A DNA stretch of 64,000 nt from Struthio camelus (lineage: Eukaryota; Chordata; Aves; Struthioniformes; Struthionidae): assembly GCF_040807025.1 (NCBI RefSeq), contig NC_090946.1, positions 82,892,641-82,956,640 on the forward strand, given 5' to 3'. The notes beneath the pieces were generated by a model. It did no database searches. It worked only from the letters and a program-made list of their open reading frames with translations, and was not told where the DNA came from. Below, piece after piece: positions 10,801 through 22,800 of this stretch. Position numbers and translations under genes: made by a program. Position 1 is the first letter of the stretch. Every line of letters starts with the position of its first letter.

Positions 10801-13800
10801 GTTAGGAATGTGTCACACAAAAACCCACTGGGGTGCTTGATTCATTCCAACCTGCATCTATGTAATGGCACTTGCTGTGCTTTGCTCTGAGCCCCTTCTG
10901 ATCATAGTAAGGTATTTTATACAGTCCACAGAGAATGAACAGTACCTATGTTCTAGAATGAAATGCTACTCCCAGGGCATTTAAAAAAACTGAAGTTTGA
11001 AATAACTAGTGTGTTACCTCTCACTAAAAAATGCTTAGATACCTATGACCTGAAAGGTGACTGATGCAAAGCCTTTTAAAAAGAGAATGTTTCCCAACTT
11101 ACTTGAAATTAAGGGATGTAGAGTTGGGTGCAACTCTACATAGGAGGCAAACCAATAGAAACTGTAATAACGTATGTGATTAGTAGATGTATAGATACTG
11201 AGGTATGGGGGAAGGCCTCTACAGTGCTCCTATAGAGGAAGTAATGCCTCTCAAACCTGTACGACTTCTTTGAAAGGGCCTCTAGTCTTTGGGCTTCTAG
11301 AAAAGCTTTTGGGAAAATTGCTAAGGAAACAAAGTAGTTACGTGGTAAGAATGAGGAGTTTCCATGGGTTTAAGTAAAAATAGAAAACACTGGGAATAAA
11401 AAATATGTTTTCTCGAGTGTTGAGACGTTACTAGTGGAATCCCATAATGATGTGGGCTGTTCAGCAGATTTACAAACCATATGGAAAATAGCATGAGCAG
11501 GGAAGCAGCAACTTCTGCCTGATGTTGCTAAGTTATTCTGGGCGATAAGGGTGAAGGATGGCCACAAAGCATCTCATAAGACCTTCAGAGTGAGCATTAA
11601 AATGACATGACATTCAGCCTAAATAAATGTAAAGTAATGCATGCGGTGGTAGGGGAAAGCCTGATTTTACATATAAGATGGTGATAGTCTCAGTTCACTG
11701 TAAAACCTGTGGAGTTGGGCGGATGTTTCCACTGAAATATCAGCTCCAATGCTCAGTAGCAGGCAAAACAAATTTGGCTGTTGGGAATGAATATGAAAGG
11801 AACAAAACAAACGTCTGCTGTTGACCATAGAACTTGTGGTACACAAACATCTTGAATGTTGGGTGCTGTTCTGTCTGCCTTCCTCTCTTACCTTCTCCCT
11901 CCCTGACCCCCCTCGCTCCCCACAAAAAGAGACCGTGTTCTCAAAAGGATGTAGAAGTAGGATATGTTTGGAGAAGGATGATGTTTTTAAAGTTATGAAA
12001 AGGCTTTCATAGGACAAGGCTAAAATATGCAAAGACTTTTCAGGCTGCAGAACAGAAGACCAGGGGGGAAGTGGGGTAGAAGGTCTATAAAATTCCAAAG
12101 GGAACGGGGATTGTGAATAAAGATCAGTTGTGCACTGTCTCTTCTAACAGCAATTAAAGAAAAATCAAACAAACTTAGTAGAGGGAAAATTAAAAATAAA
12201 CAAAAGGAAAGCTTTTCATGCCATGTGCATCTAACTTGTGGAAATCTTTGCACAGGATCTTGTGGATGCTAAAGTTTTACGTGAGTTCAGTTGGAGTCTG
12301 AGCAATTTCCTGGAAGACCGATTCCTTTTGGGTTATTAAATACATAGAAATCAACATCTATGCAACTGTTGGAGGCTGGGGGACTGCTTGGGGGAAGTAT
12401 CCCTGTATCCCTGCCTTAGTTCTATATTCTTCTTTGGTCTCTGCTGTTAGTGTTCTTTTTCTGATAGCGGCTAGATGGACCTTTGGGTTGCGCACTAAAC
12501 AGACTAACAGAAGAGTGCCCTTCTCCTTAGCCATCCTCCTGGAGGACCTCAGGTTTTGTAACTCTTTGGGGTAGGCTGACGTTAACGGCCTTTCTGCTCC
12601 CAAGATTAAAAGGTTACAGTTGTGATTTTGACTCATGTACTTCTTCAACGCTTTCCAATAAATATATCACCTCCTACAATTTCGTGTACATAGACTGCCC
12701 TCTAACCTTATTTTTTTATCGTGTTTCAGACCCCTGTTGTGGTAGTCCATGACTCTAATGGTCTGAGGGTCAGAGGCTGAACACTGCTCGTTCATTAGAT
12801 GTTCTGAGCAAGCAAGCAATGGTTCAACGTTGTTGTGGTCACGCACCCATACAAGTTGCCTCCTCTCAGTGAGAATGCTACATGATACCCTAATATCAAT
12901 GAGAGTGTTAAATGTCAAATACCTTGTTCAGAAAGCCTGGCACTTAAGTGATGCTTTTCTTCCTTATCAGTCGCAATGGAACATTATGGTATACCTTTGT
13001 GTCAAGATTTTTTTTAAGGTGGTTTTCCAGTTTCAGCAACAAAATTAAAGTCATTCTGCTGTCTCTGTACTACTTGAAGAACTTCCGTGTTTACAACATT
13101 GTTGCCAGATGCTTTGACTGCACCTGAACAGTCTGTGTCCTCTGGATTGAGTAGCTTCTGCATCAAAGCAAAATAATGTTTTCTTCTTGGTGGGTTTTTC
13201 TTGGTGTAACAAGTCCCAAACAGCTCAGACCTAACCTAAGCCCTAAAACCTCACGTTCTTGAGTGTTTTCTAGTGCTCCACAGCCTTCCCTTCATTGTTG
13301 TGTGGTGAAGCCACGCACCAATCCAGCCAAATGAATTAGAGAATATCCTGCTCTTGGTTCCCTGGAAACTAGAATACTGTCTCCCAATACAGTTTGTTTT
13401 TAATGGCTCCTTGGTTCACTTTTCTGTTAAGTATGCTATTCTCTCAAACTGGAGAACTCTCTCTCTCTCTCTCATGTTTAAAGATGTAGTGAGTTTCTGT
13501 GGTATCTACAAAATTGTGATTGTGCTTTATCTTCTTTCCGCTCTTTCTGAATAAAAGTATTGTATAGCTGTTGTTAACACTACTTTTTTGTTTCATGCAG
13601 GATTGCCATATCGCTTCATCAAAAGATTTATGTATGGGTTTTCCAAAAAGTGGAAGGAATACGTGGAGGATTTACTTGAGGAAATACGACGGTAATTTTT
13701 CGAGATTCTGTTTCGCTGCAGTGCCCTCTTCAGCATCAATTAAATGATACTCTGCTTTTTAAGTGTACGGTATTAGAGGGGGATAAAGATTATAGATGCA

Positions 13801-16800
13801 TGTACGAGAACTATGTTCTAGGCAAATCCTGGTCACCAGTTTGAAAGGATACACATTTACCAGTATTCATTATACTGGCTTGTTTTCGCCTCACCTAGTT
13901 ATGTAGTCTCAAGGCAAGCAGAAGAGTTTACGGCTTCGCTAGTTTAGTGGTTTGTGCTGTGTCAGTGTGAATACAGCTGTGCTATGTAATTGTGCTTTTG
14001 CTGAGACTTCAAGTTTACGTGAGCTGACATATTAAAAGAGGATTGATTGAGATGTTTACTGTTTCTTTTTTTAAAATTTCAAATCGTTAGGAAGGAACGT
14101 AAACAAAATAATGACGAGGATGAAAATGAAGAAAATGACTCAGTGGATACAGATGTGTCGAAAAATGCAAAAGATTCAGCAGGAGCCCGAAAGAAATCTG
14201 AAACTAGAAACACAACTTATGAAGTATTACCAAAAACTGATAAAACCAGTTGTGGGTATTTATACTCCTTTTCTCTGAAAATAAAAATTGGAAGTTTTTT
14301 TGATAGCTCTTTTCCTTAACTGATATTACATATCTTTTGCTATCTGTTTCGTTCCTATCTTGTTAATTAGGCTGTATGGAAGAGGTAACAAACCAAACAC
14401 TTAGACTGCAATAATCAAGAGCATTGACTTTCTGCTTATTTATTTTCTGGTTTGCTGATGTACAGTATCTGCAGAACAGTTTTGTGGCTCTTCTGAGGAA
14501 TAACCCTGGGAAAGAGGCAGGAGTCTGGTTTGTTCTATTGTAGTGGAAAGGTCATGATTTCAAAGTGTTTATTCTGACAGCAAACTTGACTTAAGCGCTC
14601 CATCCCTGGGATTCCTCTCCCATGGTGCCCCTTTTTTGGCAGGCTTAGTTTTAATTTCGATTAGTTCCTTGAGCTAGTTTATTTTATGACTTCTCGGCTT
14701 TTCAGCCACCACTGAGGAATAACAAGTGACAGTGAGCATTGGGGATGAGCAGAACGAGTTATGAGAAATTCCTTAAATTGGCTTTATTTCCAAAGAAAGT
14801 GGTTGTAAAGCCATAACCTAATAATCAACATGTCTTTTTCTTGCGTCGTAGTGCAAGACTAGTTTTCTTTAAGGACCCTAACTGCTTTTGATTTTAACTT
14901 TGACTTCTTTTTAATAATCTTGTCATAGACTCCAACAGGACTTGAGTCAAATTTCATAAAATTATCTGTTAATACTGTAATCAGATTTTCTTGATAATAC
15001 TAAAAAAAAAAAAAAAAGCTGTTTTTCCCTCATTACCATGAGGATTTGTTCAGTGTGACACCTTTTCGTATCATTCTGCTTTTTGGTATGATTTTTAGAT
15101 GATTCATAACCTTCTAAAACCATGTACAAATTGAAGCTTCATGAAGTATTAACTTTATTGCTGTGAAAATTATTACTTCGGTCATATTAAGCTATGCTTA
15201 TTTCTAACCTGAACACATTTAAAAGTACATTATTACTTTCTGGTAAGTTTTCTCTTTCCATGCAGTTAGTGCAAATGATCTTGGTTTATAAACAGTATTA
15301 TTCCTATGCTTAGGAAGTCTGTAAAGATGAATTTTCAGTACAGTATTTAGGGCAAAATTATATTTCTTGTTACTATTTTTTTCCCCTAGATGTGACACCA
15401 AAGCACAATTCCGTATCAAATGACCAAAACAGAATTTACACTCGTAGTGGTCGTCTTGTTAAACCGCCATTAAGTTTCTGGTGCGGACAACGTGAATTTG
15501 TTGATCAGAAACTAAATGTTACTATAGAAGAAGGTGGAATAGATTATTTGAGCATGGTAAGATTATTTGAGCATGGTAAGATTCCTTTATGTGTTGTTAT
15601 CCTAGTGGTTTCAATTTGTTTCTTGAGGTGCCTATTTAAAAAACAAAAAACCTATGATCTAGATTTAAGATGCCTTGATCTCTTTGATGAAAACGTTTGT
15701 TACCTGGGCTAGTTCCAAAGACAGTTACTCGAGGCCTGGGACAACCTAGCAACTTAGAGCTTTTATGTTCAAGTCCCTGTTTTGCCATAAGTATCTTGAA
15801 TAATCTTGGGTACATACTTAACTGACTGAAACAGTTCAGTTCTTATAAGTGCCTAAAGATGCAGGAACTCTTTAAAACATTAAAAAAAAAAAAAAACGAG
15901 CCTTAATCTTTGTATTATCAGTTTTTGTCTGAAAGGTGGGGTTGATAGGAAATTGCTTGTGGAAAAAATGAGGGAAAGATAAGTACATCAAGCAAGGAGT
16001 TGCACACAGGTACTGGTTGGGGGCCGCAGAGATAACTAAGTAAAACTCTGTAACACTGGAATGCTGATTCCCTACTGTCATATTTAATCACACAAGGGAT
16101 GTCAGTGCTGCGGGTGAGTTTTCTTGTTACCCGTACTGTTCTTCTCTTTCTGCATAGGTCCTCACATTCATTAGGACCAAGTATTTCCTAATTTCTTAAA
16201 ACAGTCTGTGATCTGATCTGTCTAGATCACTCCAGTTTTGATTGGGGTTTGCCATTCCTGATTTATTATGACAAGCAAGTCTGATAATACTCTGATAATG
16301 AGTGAAGGAAAACAGATTTTATTTGTAGTGTTGTGGATGTAACTATTGTCTTCTCCTTAAGATTAGTTGCCGTTTTGGAACGGGGAGTGGACTAAGACTT
16401 GTGATCAGCTGCAGCAGTGAAGATTTATGTCTGGTTTACCGCTGTCTCACAGTTCTAAGCCTTTAGATTTTAACTGGCTTTTTAGATTATATAAATTTAA
16501 AGGGAATTTGGCTAACCTGCTTTGGTCACATGCATATGTATAAGCATCAATGTTTATCGACTAGTACGTAGTACATACTGGGCTATGTAGATGACTTTCA
16601 AATCTATCCATTCTGTAAACATTTGGCTTTTTCAGAACTGGCGTCAGTAGGCTTGATATGTAATCTCTAGCAGAAGTTTAGATTAATTGTTTTATTTTGA
16701 AGATGTATACTAATGAACGATCCAAAAGGAAAAACAGTTCCTTCTCTCAGAAGAATAACAGAAAGGAATCGATGAAGACAGGGGAAGAAAAAACAAAAAG

Positions 16801-19800
16801 CCAAAATAAAGGTAAAAAATGCTGTAATTTTACAAGTTATTGACTGGATGTAATGGGATTATGAGTTTGGTGCTGGAGCAGTATAGTGATCTCCTGTTAA
16901 CGTAAAACAATTTAAGTAAACCTGTAATGGTCAGTTGATTTTTTTTTTCCTATAAATAATTATTAGAGCAGTATTAATGCTTTGTTTTACAGCCTAGAAT
17001 ATAAATTATGTTTGTAAAACCCCTCTTCATTTACATAATAGGAATATGCAGATTTTCTTTGCAGAAATTAAAATGAAAAGATTGTGCTTTTTTGGAAGTT
17101 TCTACTCTTGTACTTGGGATCTCTAAACAAAGCTGTTACATGTCAGTTAAGAGAGCCAGAAAAGAAGCGTAGTTGACCAGTCTGGCTGTCAGGGTGGCTT
17201 CACTTTTCAAGCTGGATGAATTACAAGAATTGAAATGCCTGTGTGGCAAAAGAGTATATTAACAGAGTTGTAGAACCTTCATTAGAAATAAAATTTGGGA
17301 AACAACAGCACCCTGAGATCAATGCAAGTATAAAAAACAGAACTGTAAATTTCCCTGCCGCAAATAGAGCTTTTAGAAAGTTAGCCCAAAATAAAGTTAA
17401 AACATTTTCAACTGAATTTTTACTCAATCTCCAAGTCATAGCGTTCTTGCAACATTTTTCTGTTTACTGTTTTATTTTGTATCTGCTCAATACTTTCATG
17501 TTGCCTTTCGTAGCCTTGATAATTCTAGTTCTCCTAGTAGTCTGGAAGCGCTGTCAGCAGCGCAAACTAGGCAGGAACAGGCAGTCTCCTCTATTTGAAG
17601 AATCCTGTCCACTGCTCGCTCTGCTTGCTCTGAGCAGATGCACGTTGGCTCAAATTAAATCCTTATAACTAGCTTCATGGAACGTGTTCTTTGTATTAAT
17701 ATGTAAATGCATTTTTCCTGTTTTCTTGACTGCCATGCGCAGGAACGGCTGTCCACTGTCACGCTGTTCTGCGTCTGTGTAACGTCACCTCTTGTTCCTG
17801 AAGAACTTCATTCCCGATATGTAGGAGTATGGGCATGAGTGCAGAAGTAGGCCTTTATTTAGTCTTGAACTTTTCTGGCAGACTATCTCCATGCCCGGTA
17901 GATCCCCATTATTCTGTTACTGAGGGGAGAGGCTTCTGCAGAGTAGGGGGAGCTGCATGCTGGAGCCATGCTGCTCGTCCGTCCCTTTCTACAGGCTAAA
18001 GTCTATGCAACAGAAAGGAGTTCACAGATCTTAATGCATGTGAACGTGGGATGCGCTGCAGCCAACAGCAGGGTATTCTCCAGTTGCCTGAGAACACGAG
18101 TGACTTATATTACTGTATTTGATAATAATTGTATTTGGTGTGATCTCTTTCAGGGAAAAACAATGAAAAAAGAGTAAGCTCCAAAAAAGAAACCAAGTCC
18201 ACTGGAAACAAGGGGGACAGACACTATATTTCGGATGATGATGATGAAAGTGAGAGCGCAACTAGTATTAATAAAATTAAAGCACAGGTTTCTGTTAAGC
18301 TGACTCCCTTAAATACTGAAAGACTAAGCAACCAAAAATATAGCAACAGAACCACAGCAATGACAAAGGAAAAGAAAGGGACAGAAAGTGGAGATTTGGC
18401 TCTATATAAGCAGGCTTGCAAGTACTCTTTAAGGTCAGCTAAACAACTTTTACAAGACAAGAATTTAATGGAAGAATCATCGAGTGAAGATGAGGAAGAG
18501 GAATCCAGTGAAGATATCCCACTGTCTATCAAAAGGATAACTAAACCTTTATTGCAAAGAGAGACTCAAAATTTCAAAACTTCCTCTGACACAGGAAGGT
18601 CACAGGAGGATACAAACAAGGTGTTTTGTGAACAAAGGGCAGTAAAACACTCTGCTGCCTCCCACAGTCTGCAGTTAAGGTCAAGCATGTCTGAATGTAA
18701 TAATGGCTCTTCTGATTTGCTTGCAGAGAAAACACCTTCTACTACTGGGTCTAGTAGTTCTTCTCTCCCTGGTAGGGCGATGAGGACAAGAAGCAGAATC
18801 AACCCTCCAAAGTATGTGTTTGAATCTGAAAGTGAGCTTGAAACAAGTGAAGAGATATTTCAAGTAAAAGAAAATAAATCAAAAAAATCTAGCAAAAAGA
18901 CAAATTGTATAGTTGCTCATACTGCCAAATCTTCAGCAGCAAAATCAAGAGAACCTGAAAGAGAAAAGGTGCAGAAAACTCTAGAATTTTTTCCAAGGAC
19001 CACTGATGAGTGGACGGAAAAGGAATTACAGAAGCTGTACAGGCAAGTAATTACCCTTTTGTTTACAGGGCAAAATTTCCTTTGAACATCAGGAAGCAAA
19101 CTAAACCTGACTATCTTTCAAATGTGGATTTTTTCAGACTTTCGATTTTCAGATTTATTCTCTTTCACATTATTTTTGGAAGTTTACTTTGTTCTAATTA
19201 CCTTTTAAAAAATTGTTAACAAATTTAAAAAAAAAGTGAAATAAAGGAGACACTTAAGTATTTTGTGAGATAACAACGGATAGCATAGAGAGGAACAGAA
19301 CAAATAGCCAGAAATTTGTGGATCAGTACTTCTCTACCTTCCTTAGAAAAACGGATACATATTTTTTTGAAAGTGGGATAGACGTTCCCATAAAAAAAAT
19401 TGAAAAAGCATGAGAAAATGAATAATATGGTAAAAGTATTGATATTTATGATTTAGACAGCAAAAGTCAGAGGTAGTAACGTAGTAAGTTGTTAGGGAAA
19501 ATGTGTGTATGTATTTCAGAATTAAACACATTAAAAGGTGTTTGAATTTCATAAAGGGGCCACTAACTACATGAGTGTTTAATTCATGTAGCGTGGCACT
19601 ACCTAAACCAGCTTCCTGGGCAGTATTTACTATAGGCGTTAATAACATTACAATGTTTTTGTTTCTTTTAGATTAGAGACCTGAAAGTGCGTGAGTTTGT
19701 GTCTCAGTGAAAAATATATAACTGCTGCAAATAAGGAAGAAATTTCTCTTGAAAATGCAACTTTAGCATAAATTGTTCATACAAATTTTTGCACATTTCA

Positions 19801-22800
19801 AAGTCTCTGGACAACACACCAGAGACAAGATTCTCTACATAGAGTGTACAGTGTCCTTTCCGAGAAGGACAGTTTGTCTCTGGGTGTTTTGCTTGGTAGC
19901 GCTGCATGGATTCTTCTGGATGAAGAAAACTGTGGTGTTGTACTCTTGGCAGGGCTGTCACTGCTTTTCCGAAGCACAAGAATGGTTTCTGGGTGGAGGT
20001 AGCGATGGCCGTGGGGTCGCGCTCGGCTGAAGAATGCCACCAGAAATACATGGAAGAGCAACAGGCAAACAGGTCCAAAACACACGCCACAAAGAAGACT
20101 GCGTCAGGAAAACCAGAACAGAAAGGTATTTACCTCTCAGTTCTGGGTATCTTTTTTGTCTTTAAATAATTTTAAATTCAGTACTCATTATGTAATGAGA
20201 TATATATGCATACATATTGTGTGTGTCTGTGGAGATACGCATGTGTACGTGTGTGTGTGTATATGTGTCTATATATTATATACGTATATAATATATATGC
20301 TTATGCATATTATATCTACTTAGAAATAAACAAACTGATTCCATGCTTTACAGTGTTTGGAACAGAGTCCTGTAATGAAGGAAGTTACCTTCTGTAGTAC
20401 AGAGGTGTGTTGCAGAGCTTGGAGGATGTCATAAATGAGAAAAAAAGCAGTAGCGGGAAGAGAAAAGAGTTTAGAATTTTCTGGTTTTTGGTAATATGGA
20501 AAGATTAACTGACTTTACCACCTAAGGAAAACTAGCTATCTATATTTTGAGAAGCTCTTGGAGGCCTAGTAGATAGTTAACTTCTTGCAGTGCTGTCTAC
20601 CTCCGAAGGATAGTGGGATGCTTGGATGCACAAAGGGCAAGGTGGAGCAGGAACAGGGAAATTACGTTCTTTCATATTTGGCAGAGGTGTGACTGTTGCT
20701 CTTATTTTCTGTCCAGTTCTGAAGTCAGTAGTTCAGTTAAGGATAGCAAGCGTGCCCTGTGGTGAAAGGCACAAGAAACTCAATCCACTTAACTAACAAA
20801 GAGAGGGTTAGAGTGACTTTATCAGTCAATAAGCGCTTAGAGAAAGAAAGCTATTTGATAATCAACTCTTCTAGTTGACAAAAGTATGCCATCACTCAGC
20901 CTTTGGAAGTTGAAGCTTCAAGTCTTCAAGAATTATAGCTGAAAGCAATTTTGGTAATCTTTCCCAATGGTTAAAATTTTGCTTCAGTCTCCATTTACTG
21001 AAAACTTTAAAATCAAAGTTTTCTCCGTCCAAAAGAGATGATCTAGCTTACTCAATTATTGGACTTCAAGGACAGGGAAACCTACTGTGATCTTCTTGTC
21101 CATCCTACGTAACAGAAGCTACAGAACTTGTAGCGTAGAAGTTAACAAAGTCCTTTCTTCCCTTCAGGTGGATCTGTAGCTCATCATTTAGGTGAGGCGA
21201 GTGGGGGTAGAGTCTTCATAGAACTATATACACTTAAGTCTAAAATTAGTGTGCCACAAACCTTGTGTCAGGAATGCTAAATCTGTCTGTGCACCTGTGC
21301 AGCAGAGCTTTTGTTTGTTAACTGTGCTTTTATGCTTCTTGACGCAAGTGATAAATCTCAGTGTCTTTTGTCTTTGATACCCACATGCATGAGTAATTCT
21401 GTTAAAATGCTAATAAAGTAGCTGATGTGTAATATTTGCAATGGCTGTTTAAGGCTTTGGAGTAAGCTTTTGATTACAATGTATTATAGAAATTTTCTTC
21501 TAAAAGCATAAATTTATATAGAAATTCAGAGGGGCTATAAGAAATCATCTCTGATGAGAGAGACTGAATTTTGTATCTCTAGCATTGATTATAACTGATT
21601 GATTTTAAATCCAAGCTACATAACTAATGTATTTGAACAATTTTTATTAATGTAGATAAGAAAGAACCAGTTATGGTAACTGCTAAAGTGGGAACCTTCA
21701 AAAGAAAGCAGCAGATGAGAGATTTCCTGGACCATATGCCAAAGGACAACCATGATGATATTTTCACTGCAACTCCCTTTCAAAATAGAAGAGTAAAGGT
21801 AAATCTGGGAAAACAGCGTATATATGCACATGCTTTTTTGATTGTTATTTCAATGTAAGCACTGCATCATAAAAGTCTGCTGGTTCAGTTCCATGAATAA
21901 AATTTTAGGATTTTTTTTCTTGTGATTTTTGGAAGAAGAGGCCTATTTCCTTGATCAGTTATTGCAATAATTTTGATTGCTGGCGGTGAGAACGTGTGGA
22001 AGATGACTGCTGCAGACAAGTATCACTGCCTAATGGATTTGTAGGAAAGAGTCTGTGGTAGGGGCGCCCTTTCTGTCTCGCTGAGAGCAGGAGGAACTTT
22101 GTGATGCCTTGAAGTATTGGTTATGCAGAGTGGTATGACTAGTTTTGGGGGTGATTATTGGATACTTAGGCTGTGGAACTAGATACTTTTCAAAGTCATG
22201 CTGATACATAAACAGGCCTTTTCTTTTTCTCCCCCTTTAACAGGCTTCAAATTTAAACACAGTCTTGATGTCTAGGTGGGAGAGAGTTTCTTTAGGAGTG
22301 CTGCTGCCCTCTCACTCTGCACCTTGCATGTTGTTTATTTACTGACTCTCCTGGGTTTTTTTTTTTTTGACTGCTTGGCTTGAAAAGGCTTTTGCCAAGG
22401 GCTGCCCTGTTTCTTGGTCAGGTTCAACCTTTTCTCTTTTTCGGTCATCAAGACCAGGCAGAGCCCCCCCCTCCCCTCCTGTTCCATGTGCAGCCCCCAA
22501 ACACGCTCAGCAGATACAGCACTGTAACTGAGAAGCTTTATCATATCTAGCTATACTTTATCATAAACCTGCAGTTAATTGTGGTGAAGCAGAATTATGC
22601 ACTCGATATGTTAGGTAACACTCTTTTTAAAGAGAAAGCTACTCATTTATCAAGAGAATGATTTTTTTTTCTTGTTGAGACTTTTTCTTTTAAGTGTATT
22701 TCATGATCTGTCTATCTTTTTTCTGTTACCTGGTCAGACTAACTCTGCCTATTAACAACAGAGCATCAGCCCTGGTAGGGAGTCGAATCAGCATCTGTCT

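Larger units (their letters stand above)
1850..13600 (+). other. MIS18BP1 introns 1-5: mostly unique intronic sequence
   Basis: Introns 1850-3498, 3622-4696, 5206-5595, 5673-8019 and 8151-13600. They contain A/T homopolymers (for example 2039-2052) and the LINE relic at 11560-12330. The open frame at 9292-9741 has no splice context or recognisable domain. I see no RNA gene. Confidence 0.6.

Noticed and set aside
19047-19052. GT donor (GTAATT) for MIS18BP1 exon 10
   Set aside because: Gives a frameshift through exon 11 and destroys the conserved SANT sequence; the GC donor four bases upstream closes the frame.
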